Part shown: in pieces, positions 1 through 8,606 of the stretch
Layout of the letters: the number at the start of each line of letters is the position of its first letter
Position numbering within the stretch: the first letter of the stretch is position 1
From: Bacillota bacterium
GTDB taxonomy: Bacteria; Bacillota; Clostridia; Christensenellales; Aristaeellaceae
Assembly (NCBI GenBank): GCA_023421395.1
Contig: JAEZTL010000005.1
Span: forward strand, 1 to 64,000
Length of the DNA: 64,000 bases
Direction: 5' to 3'
Notes under the pieces: model-generated
Databases searched by the model: none
What the model was told of the DNA's origin: nothing
Seen by the model: only the letters and a program-made list of their open reading frames with translations
Made by a program: the position numbers and the translations under genes

Positions 1-3000
1 ACATCCGTGCCTCCGGCGTTCGTGATCTTCACCGTACCGCCGAATGTGCCGTCGTACTCGCCCACGTTCGTGCCCTTCGCAGAGTACGTCAGATCACTGT
101 ACGTATCTCCCGCCAGCAGCCCGCTCGGCGTTATCCCAGTCAGTTCCTGCTCCACGCCCGTGTACGTACGCGTCCCGCTCTCGCCCAAGAACTCCGCCGA
201 CTTCTTCTCGATCGTCAGCGTGCCACCAACATACGTGACATCGTAGACCTTCCCCGTACCCGGGTCGGTATACTGTGTATCACCGCTCGCCCAGGTTCCC
301 GGATAGTTTCCTGCGTTTGTTCCCGCGCCGCCCGTCCACGATGCGTGGAGGTCAGCAAGCGTGACGCCCGCGGGAGCGCCTGTGATGGAAGGCTCATTAA
401 GAGACTGCTCAGTCCCGTTGTAGGTCACGTTCTTGTCGGCCAAAGTCACCACAATGGCACCGTTCTTGCGCCATTCGCCCGTGAGCATCACGTTCGCCGC
501 GGGCATCGTCTGCATACTGCCCGGAGCCCAGGACGACGGATCGCTCCCGTTGTTGGAATTGTCATCCTCGTACGTCCAGCCGTAGAATGTGTAACCCGCT
601 ACCGCCTGGAACGAAGCCACGTCAACGGCGTCCCCAACATGCTTGTTGGTTTGCGGTGCCGGCAACGTCACGCCAGCGGGCAGTTCGTTACCAGCCGACC
701 ACTGGTAGGTCACCGTGTACGGGATCGCCGGATAAACAACGTTCATCACATTGCTTGCAGCGACCGGACCGATGATCGTCGCGCCAGTCACGGCGCCAGG
801 CTGCGAATATCCCGGCGCGAGGTTCAGATACTTCCCGTCCGTGTAGGGGATCGGGTCGCCGAGCTTACCGACGTCGCCGTCGCTGCCAAGCAGGTTGGCC
901 AAGCTGATCGAACCCTTGTAGTAGTTGACCGTGTACGCGACTCTGGGGTAGCAGTAGTAGAGTTCAATGGTCTTCGTGGACGGCGAGGAAGTCTCCACCG
1001 TATAGCTCTTCGACTCGACCGCATGGTCGTACTCATAGCCTACGAAAGATTTTTCCGTCGCCGTAAAGGTATTGCCTACACGGACGCCGATCGGGTCATC
1101 CGTTTCAATCAGCGTAAAGGAACCGTCGGGATTTTCCGTGTAGTGCTTAACGGTAATCATCGTCTTCTGATAGGCTCTATAGTAGAAGATGATGACGTTG
1201 GCGGCCTGATTGCTGGCGGACAGTTCGAGCTTTTCGATGTACGTCAGCGGGTAGTAGTCCGTGATCGGCTTATAGTACTCGACCACGCGGGCGTTGGTGG
1301 TGTCCTTAGACACATCCGAAACACCCGGAATTGGGGCACCGCCCTCCAGCAGGTACTTGACCGTGTAGTGGTACCCGGCAAATGCCTTATACTTGAACAC
1401 GATCGTATTGGAAGACTTGTCCTTGGAGAGCGTCAGCGAAGCGGGGGTGACGCTGTCAAAGGTGTAGCCGCTGATGTAAATCGGCTGCTCCGTCTCGCTC
1501 CCCGTATCGCCCGCGGTAACCGTGGCGCCGGCATTGACCCCAGCAACCAACTTCGCGGCGCTGATGGGGTTATTGCTCTGGTCCACATACCGGACGGTGT
1601 ACTGGGTGGCGATGGGCTTCCAGCCGGCGTACAGCGTGGTGTTGCGGCTGATGATCATGCCATCGGTGAACTTCTGCGTCGCAGCCGCATCAGAATACCA
1701 GCCGGTGAACTCCTCGTACGGCTTATCCGCGAGGTCCGGCAGGTTCTCGACCACATCGCCCACGTAGTAGTCGCGGTCGGCAAAGGCCTGACCGGCGGAA
1801 GCCGCGTCAAAGCTCAGTTTGACCTGCTGTTTCACCCACTTGGCGTAGATGGTCAGGGGCTTGGCCGGCATCCGGTCGCTTGCAAAGTCAACCGGGGTCT
1901 GGCATTCGGGCTCGTAGTACCAGCCGCCGAAGACCTTGGTCACGCCATCCACCACGATGGTTCTGCCCGCCCAATCGGAGGTGTGGGTCGGGAAGACCAG
2001 TTTGAGGCTCTTCTCGTACGGCACGGAATCATCGCCGCCGCCGGAGTAGGCGCTGGTCTGCGGATTGTAGGCAAAAGTGTACTTGTTGCGCGCATAGTAG
2101 AAATTGTAGGTGCTGAGCGTCGACCCGGTTCCATCGTTGGCCACGTTGGTGAAACCTTCGAGCTGCTTGGGCGAGAGGGTGTTGCCGATGCCCAAGATTA
2201 GATCCTGCGATGCATAGTGCTTCCAATAATTCACTTGGTCTCGCGTCTTGTCGGCGTTCGTCGTCGGATACCCGGAAGGCCTGTCCTCACCATCAATAAC
2301 GCCGACCCAGTAATTCACGGTGACGTTGCGGGTCGAGGAATAATTGGCGGAGAACGTGATGTTCGTACCCGATGAGGGTAAAAGTTGAGGCGTCACCGTC
2401 CAGCGGTGGGAGACAAAGATGTCGTTCCAGCTCTCAAAACCGCTATAGGTGCTGCCATCCCGGTCAACCCATTGCCAATTCGGATTCTTCCTTGTCCCAA
2501 GATTCTGGTACGTCTGGAACGTAGCGTTGTAGCTACTGGGCCAGATGTCCGATATATTCTGCTCGTACTTAACAGAGATCTGGTACTGGGCGTTGGTATA
2601 TCGCGTACCGGTATTGCTCATGAAGTAGAAGCCATCGGTATCGCTGCCGGCATCGAACGTCCAATTGAAAACGATACGCTTGAAGTAGACGTTCAGGACG
2701 CTGGTTCCGTCGCCGTTCACCGAAGCGATCGGCTTGCTGTCCTGATAGGTCACGACAGTGACGTCGCTGTTCGTGCCGGTTGCACTGTTGATCTGCGCCG
2801 CGGTAAACGTGGTGTTTCTGTCGGTGCTTCTTTCGGAGACCGCGCTGCCGGCGGTCGCCTGGCGGGTCTCCTGGCTCTTGAAGTTGTACTTCGTGGGGTC
2901 GTTGATATCCGGCGTTTCGGAAACACCGGGCTTTTCAACCCAGTAGATCACGGTGTAGTTGACCGTGTTGCCCTGCCACTTGGCGTAGAGCGTACGGTCA

Positions 3001-3980
3001 AGCGTGCCGTTTTCCTCGTTCATCACCATCGGGAAGGTGACCTGCGTGGTGCCGGCCGCTTCCTTGTACCAGCCCAGGAAGGTATAGCCCACCCGGGTCG
3101 GCGCGGTGGGCGCGGCGACCGTTTCGCCAAACTTGGCGGTGATGGCGTCGACCAGCGTACCGCCGCCGTTCACATCAAACACGATGGTGCCGCTCTTGCG
3201 GGTGTACTTGAGTTCCAGAACCGTGGAGTTGTCCGCCTTGACCACGCCCGCGACGTCCGAAGGCGTCACAAAGCCGGGGATGGGCTGATAGTCGGCAACC
3301 GTCGGCTCCACCAGCTGGTTGACGGCGGCGGATCTCGGCGCGCTGTCGGGGTAGGCGGCGTTGGCCTCATACCCGGAGCCGTCGAGCTTCTCGAACAGAT
3401 AACGAACCTTGTAGCTGGCGGTGGCCACGTCGTAGTACACCGTGACGACGTCCCCCGCCACGCTCAGCCCGTCGCTGGCGGTGACGATGCCGTCGGTCGC
3501 GGTAAGGGTGACGGACGCCTGCTGCGGCGCGTACCCTACGACGTCCGGCGAGGTGACCACAGTCGTATCGGCGCCCTTCTTCTTGAGCTGTACGACGGTG
3601 CTGGGCGCTGCCGTCTCGCCCGTGCCCTGCTTGAGGTACTGCACGGTGACCGTGACCTTCTCAAGCGGCGCGTAGACGGCGGTATAATCCGTGTCTGCGG
3701 TGATCACGCCCACCGCGGGGTTCCAACGATCGAATTCGTAGTTCTCTTTGGTGGGTACCTGCGGCTCCACCGGCGCGCTGCCCGAAGCGACCAGCTGCGC
3801 GGCGAGAACCGTACTGCCGTCCTCATCGAGGAACCTGACGGTGTGATACGTGCCCGAGTCCAACGCCGCGCTGTAGAACACTTCCTCCGCACTGGCGAAA
3901 GAAAGCGTCGCGGGCAGGGACTGGCCGAGCATCAATACCGTCAAGAGAACCGAAAGTATTTTCCGGGTAATGCTCTTCAT
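1..3980 (-). CDS. Large secreted surface protein with InlB-type repeats (3' end outside window)
   Basis: An uninterrupted frame of about 1,326 codons runs off the left edge, so the C terminus is missing. The start ATG at 3980 follows a GAGGAGG ribosome site. Residues 1-35 form a signal peptide (KSITRKILSVLLTVLML core, likely cleavage after FASA). Read by eye, the mature protein has Listeria-Bacteroides (InlB B) type repeats at roughly residues 42-100, 260-335, 620-716 and 715-788, each ending in a GYTFLGWY/LYAKW-like pattern. MucBP-like beta segments follow, and from about 1170 onwards there are MBG/YDG-type beta modules (YNGTEQSL, YDGTFGGTV). Such repeats are typical of wall-anchored adhesins or cell-surface scaffolds of Firmicutes; the ligand is unknown. 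No LPXTG or SLH anchor is visible because the end is not in the window. Two smaller secreted proteins lie just upstream on the same strand. Confidence 0.85.
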   Translation of the reverse strand, partial: MKSITRKILSVLLTVLMLGQSLPATLSFASAEEVFYSAALDSGTYHTVRFLDEDGSTVLAAQLVASGSAPVEPQVPTKENYEFDRWNPAVGVITADTDYTAVYAPLEKVTVTVQYLKQGTGETAAPSTVVQLKKKGADTTVVTSPDVVGYAPQQASVTLTATDGIVTASDGLSVAGDVVTVYYDVATASYKVRYLFEKLDGSGYEANAAYPDSAPRSAAVNQLVEPTVADYQPIPGFVTPSDVAGVVKADNSTVLELKYTRKSGTIVFDVNGGGTLVDAITAKFGETVAAPTAPTRVGYTFLGWYKEAAGTTQVTFPMVMNEENGTLDRTLYAKWQGNTVNYTVIYWVEKPGVSETPDINDPTKYNFKSQETRQATAGSAVSERSTDRNTTFTAAQINSATGTNSDVTVVTYQDSKPIASVNGDGTSVLNVYFKRIVFNWTFDAGSDTDGFYFMSNTGTRYTNAQYQISVKYEQNISDIWPSSYNATFQTYQNLGTRKNPNWQWVDRDGSTYSGFESWNDIFVSHRWTVTPQLLPSSGTNITFSANYSSTRNVTVNYWVGVIDGEDRPSGYPTTNADKTRDQVNYWKHYASQDLILGIGNTLSPKQLEGFTNVANDGTGSTLSTYNFYYARNKYTFAYNPQTSAYSGGGDDSVPYEKSLKLVFPTHTSDWAGRTIVVDGVTKVFGGWYYEPECQTPVDFASDRMPAKPLTIYAKWVKQQVKLSFDAASAGQAFADRDYYVGDVVENLPDLADKPYEEFTGWYSDAAATQKFTDGMIISRNTTLYAGWKPIATQYTVRYVDQSNNPISAAKLVAGVNAGATVTAGDTGSETEQPIYISGYTFDSVTPASLTLSKDKSSNTIVFKYKAFAGYHYTVKYLLEGGAPIPGVSDVSKDTTNARVVEYYKPITDYYPLTYIEKLELSASNQAANVIIFYYRAYQKTMITVKHYTENPDGSFTLIETDDPIGVRVGNTFTATEKSFVGYEYDHAVESKSYTVETSSPSTKTIELYYCYPRVAYTVNYYKGSISLANLLGSDGDVGKLGDPIPYTDGKYLNLAPGYSQPGAVTGATIIGPVAASNVMNVVYPAIPYTVTYQWSAGNELPAGVTLPAPQTNKHVGDAVDVASFQAVAGYTFYGWTYEDDNSNNGSDPSSWAPGSMQTMPAANVMLTGEWRKNGAIVVTLADKNVTYNGTEQSLNEPSITGAPAGVTLADLHASWTGGAGTNAGNYPGTWASGDTQYTDPGTGKVYDVTYVGGTLTIEKKSAEFLGESGTRTYTGVEQELTGITPSGLLAGDTYSDLTYSAKGTNVGEYDGTFGGTVKITNAGGTD

Positions 3981-4077
3981 GCGGCATCCTCCTCAACCTG
4001 CAAAATAACGTAGTCAAACTTTATGGCCCGGCGTCAGCGCGAACCGTTCCGCGCGCCGCCGTCCGTAGAAGCCAGGA

Positions 4078-4758
4078 TCAACCGACGATTTTCACCGCAA
4101 TACGCCATTGGCTGTTGACCGTCTCTTCAGTCGCAGTGTAGCTGAAGCTCAGTCCGTTCGCGCCGGAGACGTCATGCCAGCCGCCGCCGGTGTTCTGCTG
4201 CCACTGGAGCGTGACGGTGGTTCCGTCAAAACCGATCAGCTCGGCGCTCATCGTAACAGAGTCCCCCAGGTTGATCACATCGCCCAGCGTGGTGCCGATG
4301 CGCACTTCGCGCTTGGTTTCGACGGGAGCGGGCGTCGCGGCAGGCTCGCTCACCTGCAGGTACTTGGAGAATACGTAGCCGACGACCCCGTCGGCGCGCA
4401 CCTTGGTCCAATCTCCTTCCGTGCCCAGCACGGTTACGCGCGCGTCCCCGGTCAGCTGGCCGATGATCTCGGCGTCCGTGCTGGCGGCGGCGCGGATATT
4501 GACGCTGCCGTTCTCGGTCTCGGTCTTTACGACCGCTTCGGTTTCAACGGCATCGCCCGCCTGTTCGCCGTCAGCGGGTTCGGCAGTCTGCTCCGGTTCG
4601 ACGGTCTGATCGGCCGCGGCGGTGGGTTCACTCGCCGACGGGCCGGCGATGGCCGGCGAGACCGGATCGCTGACATACGTGCTGGCGAAGGCGGCCGTAG
4701 CGCTCAACAGCATCATGAGCGCCAGCGCCAGGGCAGCCAGTTTTCTCGTTTTCTTCAT
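4078..4758 (-). CDS. Secreted SH3b-domain protein with C-terminal Ig-like module
   Basis: 226 residues. Signal peptide at 1-26 (hydrophobic ALALALMMLLSATAAFA). A Pro/Glu/Thr/Ala-rich linker fills about 27-80. A bacterial SH3 (SH3_3) domain follows at about 83-140, shown by GSVNIRAAASTDAEIIG and GYVFSKYLQVSE, which usually binds cell-wall peptides. The last 65 residues form a beta-rich module (GDSVTMSAELIGFDG, then a WQ pair) that is clearly related to the C terminus of the next gene upstream (4862-5488). It is probably exported and wall-associated. The start ATG has a GAGGTAAACACC-type ribosome site. It sits between the acidic-stalk protein and the giant repeat protein, all on the minus strand and possibly co-transcribed. 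The molecular target is unknown. Confidence 0.75.
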   Translation of the reverse strand: MKKTRKLAALALALMMLLSATAAFASTYVSDPVSPAIAGPSASEPTAAADQTVEPEQTAEPADGEQAGDAVETEAVVKTETENGSVNIRAAASTDAEIIGQLTGDARVTVLGTEGDWTKVRADGVVGYVFSKYLQVSEPAATPAPVETKREVRIGTTLGDVINLGDSVTMSAELIGFDGTTVTLQWQQNTGGGWHDVSGANGLSFSYTATEETVNSQWRIAVKIVG

Positions 4759-4861
4759 GGTGTTTACCTCCTCGTCATCCGGGTTGTTGCGATTAGACCG
4801 CGGTCTGTTTTAGTGCCTTGAGTAGCGAAAGCCCGAGGCATGCGCCTCGGAGGGTTGGTCG

Positions 4862-5488
4862 TTATGCGGCGGGCTGCACATCCACGGCAACCCGGTAAGC
4901 CCAGTTGGCGTTGTCCTCGGTGATCGTGATCGTCAGCTTGGCGCCATTCTCACCCTTGAGATCGGTCCATTCTCCGTTCTTCTTCGCCTGCCAGCGAATG
5001 TTTGTCTCCATGCCGTCGAACCCGGTGAGCTCCGCCGTCAGCACCAGCTTATCGCCGACGCGAAGGGCGTTCAGGTCGCGGTTGGCGCGGATGCTGACGT
5101 TGGGCTGCGCGCCGCCGGCCAGGGGAATCTGCTCGTCCTGAATCTCCACGAGTTCCGGCTCATCGGTAACCGCAGCTTCAGGTTCCTCCACCAGCTGTTC
5201 TTCTTCAACCTGCGGTTCTTCAGGAACAACTTCCTCTTCAGCAACAGCTTCCTCGGCGGCGGCCTCTTCGGGGGCGGCTTCCTCAGAAGCGGCTTCCGCA
5301 GGCTGCGGCTCCTCGGCAGCGGTTTCCTCGGCCTGGGCGTCGATCTTCTGTTCGGATTCGGGTGCCTGCTCCGTCTGGGGAGCGGTTTCCGCGGCCTGAT
5401 CCTCCGCCAGAACGGCGGGTGCAATCATGAGAGCCGCCAGGAGCATAGCCAGGATAACCGCCGAGACTTTTCTGACCATGTGGTTCAT
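4862..5488 (-). CDS. Secreted acidic-stalk protein with C-terminal Ig-like module
   Basis: 208 residues from the ATG at 5488, chosen because a GGGAGG ribosome site lies 8 bases upstream; a longer frame to 5554 lacks one. Signal peptide at about 1-29 (VSAVILAMLLAALMIAPAVLA). Residues 30-125 are a low-complexity stalk of Glu, Ala and Pro repeats (EEAAPEEAAAEEAVAEEE). The last 80 residues contain a module (GDKLVLTAELTGFDG, IRWQAKKNGEWTDL) homologous to the C-terminal module of the neighbouring SH3b protein. It is likely an extracellular spacer-plus-binding-domain protein. A TATAAT on the minus strand at 5571-5576 could be its -10 element, but no convincing -35 is seen. Confidence 0.75.
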   Translation of the reverse strand: MNHMVRKVSAVILAMLLAALMIAPAVLAEDQAAETAPQTEQAPESEQKIDAQAEETAAEEPQPAEAASEEAAPEEAAAEEAVAEEEVVPEEPQVEEEQLVEEPEAAVTDEPELVEIQDEQIPLAGGAQPNVSIRANRDLNALRVGDKLVLTAELTGFDGMETNIRWQAKKNGEWTDLKGENGAKLTITITEDNANWAYRVAVDVQPAA

Positions 5489-6465
5489 GTTGTGTGCCTC
5501 CCAATGCGTTCTGCAAACTTTCCGTAAATTCGGGGTGCACCGACAAGTACACATCCCCGTTTATGCGCCCATTATAAGGGTTTGCAGTTACGCGGCCGGT
5601 TACATCGAGGCTTTCTGAACCATTTGCTATTCATCGTTTTTTTGCGAGCATGTGACACGGCCCATCGATGCGGATATCGGCTGCCCGGGCAGCGCAGAAT
5701 CCGTTTCCCGCAGCCATTTCGAAGGCACACGGGAGCATTGTCGGCCTGACATGCCGCGCGGGGTATGATTACGGGTGGCGAAACCGTTCTCCAACTCCGG
5801 AGAAAGCCTGGCGGCGGCGGTATCCGTCTGCGCTCGCGCACGGATACGCGACCCGCCGCGGCTTTGGAGGTCCGAAAGACAGGGCGAAAATGATTTTATC
5901 ATATATTAAGGAAGAAACTATTTAAAAAAAACGATCCGCGGCAGTTTTGCTTATGGCAAACACGGTTCCACGTTTCACACGTCTGCGCCTCGGCGCCGCG
6001 CCAGCCGCTTATCTTGCACGTAGGCCGCCGCCTGGCGTCCGGATTTCGGTGCCATTCATTATACCATATTCATCCAATAAATCGACAATCTGAATCGTGA
6101 GTTTAGAAGTTTATTTTGCAGAAACGCAAAAAAGTTCTTTCTATACACACAAACAGCAGTCTGTTTCCGCGTTCCGGTCACGCCAAAGGCGCCTTGTATA
6201 GGATTGATCCTGGTTCCATCCGGCGAACACTTCATGAAAAGCACAATAAACGATACAAGCGCGATAGAACCGTAACATGTCTTCCGGCCAAGTCATCGAT
6301 TCATATTACCTTTTCTCTCCCGCAAACAGTCGCCCGACGATCATCCGATCGGCCTTGCGGCAGTGATAATAATACTTCGGTCTGTATTTGCTTCGCCTCG
6401 CGGAAAACAGACCGATGTATGGTTTTAAAATACCAACCCCGCCCCCTCTTTGCTCCCTTTTGCCC
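5489..6465. other. Gene-poor intergenic region (about 980 bp)
   Basis: No convincing gene. Open frames at 5668-5925 and 6116-6469 lack ribosome sites and have no recognisable protein features. The region holds a possible -10 box for the leftward secreted-protein genes (TATAAT, minus strand, 5571-5576), the compound inverted repeat at 5803-5865, an AT-rich stretch around 5885-5930, and at its right end the promoter of the HAD gene. Confidence 0.5.
5803..5865. repeat. Compound inverted repeat / possible structured RNA
   Basis: Three nested arms pair in register. AAAGCC (5803-5808) pairs with GGCTTT (5860-5865), GCGGCGG (5811-5817) with CCGCCGC (5853-5859), and GTATCCGT (5820-5827) with ACGGATAC (5840-5847). 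Together these give 21 base pairs with small internal loops and a 12-nt apical loop. It may be a structured RNA, a terminator-like element or a small repeat; it does not match a riboswitch or housekeeping RNA I recognise. Confidence 0.45.
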
Positions 6466-6494
6466 TTGACGGTGATCACACCTTGCCGCATAAT
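6466..6494 (+). promoter_or_regulatory. Sigma-A-type promoter of the HAD gene
   Basis: TTGACG (6466-6471), 17-bp spacer, CATAAT (6489-6494), about 36 bp before the start codon at 6531. Both hexamers are one mismatch from consensus and the spacing is ideal. Confidence 0.7.
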
Positions 6495-6530
6495 AAGTCT
6501 GCGCCCGAAATGCGGCGCGGGAGGTTTGTT

Positions 6531-7226
6531 ATGTCAGAAGTGCGGCTGGTCATATTCGACATGGATGGGCTGATGTTCGACACCGAGCGCATCGCAATTG
6601 AAGCTTGGCGCATTGCCGGCGGACAGCTCGGATACGAAATCCCGCCCTCCATGTCCGGAGAAACCATCGGATTGGACCGGCACGGCACCGAAAAACTGTT
6701 TATGGAGCGCCTGGGGCCGTCCTTCCCCTATCGCGAGGCGAGACGCCTTCGGATTGAGCACGCCAACCGAACGATCGAGGCGGAGGGTGTTCCGGTCAAG
6801 AGCGGGCTGTACGCCCTTCTGGATTTTCTCGATGACGCGGGCTTGAAAAAGGCGGTGGCCACCTCCACAGAGCGCACACGGGCGCAACGGCTTTTGACGC
6901 TAGCGAAGATCGACGCCCGATTTGACGCAATCCTCTGCGGAGACGACGTCTCAAACGGAAAACCCTGTCCGGACATCTTTCTGGCCGCGGCGCGTCGGCT
7001 GGACTGCGATCCCGCCGCATGCATGGTGCTGGAGGATTCGCAAAGCGGCCTCGTCGCCGCCCATCGGGCAGGCATGCTTCCCGTGCTGATCCCGGATCTG
7101 AAGCGGCCGCCGAAATCCCTGAATCCGCTGATCTTCATGGAATTCGCTTCGCTGGGCCAAGTCCAAAGCCATCTGAAAACGGCATGGCTCCGCGCGCCGG
7201 AGCACGGCGCGATCAGGCTCCTATAA
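6531..7226 (+). CDS. HAD-superfamily phosphatase / phosphoglucomutase-like hydrolase
   Basis: 231 residues; the start ATG follows GGGAGG at 7 bases, while a longer in-frame extension to 6450 has no ribosome site. All four HAD motifs are present: DMDG near residue 11 (nucleophile and acid/base Asp), the Ser/Thr of ATSTE in motif II, the Lys of GKPCPD in motif III, and LEDSQSG in motif IV. The helical cap between motifs I and II places it with beta-phosphoglucomutase-like (subfamily IA) enzymes acting on small phosphorylated metabolites, probably sugar phosphates. It is a single-gene unit with its own promoter and terminator. The exact substrate cannot be read from the sequence. Confidence 0.85.
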   Translation: MSEVRLVIFDMDGLMFDTERIAIEAWRIAGGQLGYEIPPSMSGETIGLDRHGTEKLFMERLGPSFPYREARRLRIEHANRTIEAEGVPVKSGLYALLDFLDDAGLKKAVATSTERTRAQRLLTLAKIDARFDAILCGDDVSNGKPCPDIFLAAARRLDCDPAACMVLEDSQSGLVAAHRAGMLPVLIPDLKRPPKSLNPLIFMEFASLGQVQSHLKTAWLRAPEHGAIRLL

Positions 7227-7230
7227 AATA

Positions 7231-7268
7231 CGCGGCCCCGCGTTTGTTTGCGGGGCCGCGCCGTTTTT
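7231..7268 (+). terminator. Intrinsic terminator after the HAD gene
   Basis: An 11-bp perfect GC-rich stem (arms 7231-7241 and 7250-7260) with an 8-nt loop is followed by CCGTTTTT. It lies between two convergent genes. Confidence 0.8.
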
Positions 7269-7285
7269 GGGCATTTACGGGCTTA

Positions 7286-8179
7286 CTACCAGGGATTCTT
7301 GACGAAGTCGCCGCCGCGGCACCACCTGAGGTAGTTCAGCGCGTGGCGCTGCGCGGTCATCTCCCACTCGTCCTTGTAGACCGGGTCGTGATATCCTTCC
7401 ACGCAGATATCCCCGGCGTACGCGCCCGTGTGCAAAATGGAAAAGATGTCCCGCCAGTCGCAGTCGCCGAAGCCGGGGGTGCGCTCCGGCGCGTACCAGT
7501 CGGTATTGCACAGCACGCCGTAATCCTCCACCTGGCGCCGGTCAACGGAGGCGTCTTTGCCGTGCAGGTGGACGATCTTCCCCACCCACCTGCGCAGCTG
7601 GGCGATGGGGTCGATCAATTGAATCAGCTGATGGGCCGGCTCCCATTCCAGCCCCAGCGCAGGGCTGGAAACCAGATCAAACATGCGCTCCCAGGCGCGC
7701 GGGTTAAAGCCGATGTTGCAGGTAGCGCGATCCCATGTGCCGCCCATCGGACAGTTTTCGATGGCCAGCCGGACGCCGCTGTCCTCGGCGCGCCGGGCCA
7801 GGTCGCGAAACACTTCGCCAAACCGCGGCAACGCCTCGTCCACGCTCCTGCCCTCCAGGGCGCCCGCGAAGGTGGACACGATTTTCGCGCCGTACAGGCG
7901 GGCGCTGTCAATGGCAAGCTCCAGCCCCTTCCGGTGCTCCTCGTTCTCCAGCGCGTTGCAATAGTAACCCAGCGTGGTGATCTCGACGCCCGACTCGTCG
8001 GCCAGCGCTTTCAGCTTCGGGCCCTGCTCGCGGATGTCGACGCCATGGTATTCCATGTGGAAATTGATCGAAAGCGTTTCAAAGCCGGCCTCCAGCATCG
8101 GGCGAGCCCAAGCCTCCGCCAAGCCGCCCGGGATGCAGGTGCCAATGCGGATCTGAGGCATTTGTGCGTTCGGAGCCAT
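7286..8179 (-). CDS. Sugar phosphate isomerase/epimerase (xylose isomerase-like TIM barrel)
   Basis: 297 residues from the ATG at 8179, preceded by GGAAGGGA. The fold signature is that of the AP-endonuclease-2/xylose-isomerase-like family: IRIGTCIPGG at the first strand, LAIENCPMGGTW in mid-protein, the metal-ligand-type stretch LGLEWEPAH, and HLHGKDA near residue 220. These enzymes interconvert sugars or inositol-type compounds using a divalent metal. The gene has its own promoter (8266-8294) with a 20-bp palindrome just downstream of the predicted start point, suggesting repression by a dedicated regulator not encoded here. The substrate is unknown. Confidence 0.8.
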   Translation of the reverse strand: MAPNAQMPQIRIGTCIPGGLAEAWARPMLEAGFETLSINFHMEYHGVDIREQGPKLKALADESGVEITTLGYYCNALENEEHRKGLELAIDSARLYGAKIVSTFAGALEGRSVDEALPRFGEVFRDLARRAEDSGVRLAIENCPMGGTWDRATCNIGFNPRAWERMFDLVSSPALGLEWEPAHQLIQLIDPIAQLRRWVGKIVHLHGKDASVDRRQVEDYGVLCNTDWYAPERTPGFGDCDWRDIFSILHTGAYAGDICVEGYHDPVYKDEWEMTAQRHALNYLRWCRGGDFVKNPW

Positions 8180-8235
8180 CCGTATCCCTTCCTTTCCGTG
8201 GGCGGAGCGGTCGGTCCCGCAAGCCCGCGCATGTC

Positions 8236-8255
8236 TCCGGCCGCGCGCGGCCGGA
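8236..8255. promoter_or_regulatory. 20-bp perfect palindrome, candidate operator
   Basis: TCCGGCCGCG followed by its exact reverse complement. It starts about 10 bp downstream of the -10 box of the isomerase promoter, so it would lie at the very start of the transcript, as an operator or as a 5' hairpin. Confidence 0.5.
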
Positions 8256-8265
8256 TCCCGCAATC

Positions 8266-8294
8266 ATCATAGGGCTTTCGAAGCCTTAAGTCAA
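8266..8294 (-). promoter_or_regulatory. Sigma-A-type promoter of the isomerase gene
   Basis: On the minus strand TTGACT (8294-8289), 17-bp spacer, TATGAT (8271-8266). The leader to the ATG at 8179 is about 80 nt. Confidence 0.7.
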
Positions 8295-8310
8295 GCCGTT
8301 GCGGCGCGCA

Positions 8311-8341
8311 AAAAGCGGCGGCCCGTTCATCGGGCCGCCGC
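8311..8341 (-). terminator. Intrinsic terminator of the ferredoxin operon
   Basis: An 11-bp perfect stem (arms 8315-8325 and 8331-8341) with loop TTCAT is followed, reading leftward, by TTTT. It is 14 bp past the ferredoxin stop codon. Confidence 0.8.
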
Positions 8342-8354
8342 ACACACGCCGGAT

Positions 8355-8543
8355 TCACTCCACGGTGATTACCGAAACGGGGCAGCTATCCTGCGCTTCC
8401 ACGGCGCTGTCCTCCGCGCCGGCGGGAACGTCCTCCCGGTACACCTCCGCCACGCCGTCCTCCGCCATCCGGAACACCTCCGGACAGGTTTCGGCGCACA
8501 GTCCGCAGCTGATGCAACCACCTCTGTCAAGCTTCGCCTTCAT
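8355..8543 (-). CDS. Single-[4Fe-4S] ferredoxin
   Basis: 62 residues. The cluster ligands are visible as CISCGLCAETCP near the N terminus and a fourth Cys in DSCPVSV near the C terminus, giving one [4Fe-4S] cluster as in Thermotoga/Desulfovibrio-type one-cluster ferredoxins. The chain is acidic (pI low), as expected for an electron carrier. A very strong AAAGGAGGG ribosome site precedes the ATG. It lies 63 bp downstream of the DUF438-hemerythrin gene on the same strand, with a shared terminator after it, so the two are probably co-transcribed. Its partner enzyme is unknown. Confidence 0.9.
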   Translation of the reverse strand: MKAKLDRGGCISCGLCAETCPEVFRMAEDGVAEVYREDVPAGAEDSAVEAQDSCPVSVITVE

Positions 8544-8606
8544 GGGAACCCTCCTTTTTATTGATCAGCGCGCCCGCGCGATCCCGATTGCGCAGGCGGC
8601 GGGGAT

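Noticed and set aside
345..4013. Two long plus-strand open frames (618 and 542 codons) with no stops.
   Set aside because: They lie antisense to the signal-peptide-bearing InlB-repeat protein. They are Arg/Val/Gly-rich, lack ribosome sites and show no domain patterns.
5760..5870. Possible riboswitch (c-di-GMP, cobalamin or similar) because of the strong folding.
   Set aside because: The conserved core bases of the riboswitch classes I know are not present; kept only as a structured inverted repeat.
5668..6469. Small plus-strand open frames of 85 and 117 codons in the 5.5-6.5 kb gap.
   Set aside because: No ribosome sites and no recognisable sequence; the second runs through the HAD promoter.
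7019..8272. 417-codon plus-strand open frame.
   Set aside because: Antisense to the isomerase gene, which has the conserved motifs, a promoter and a ribosome site.
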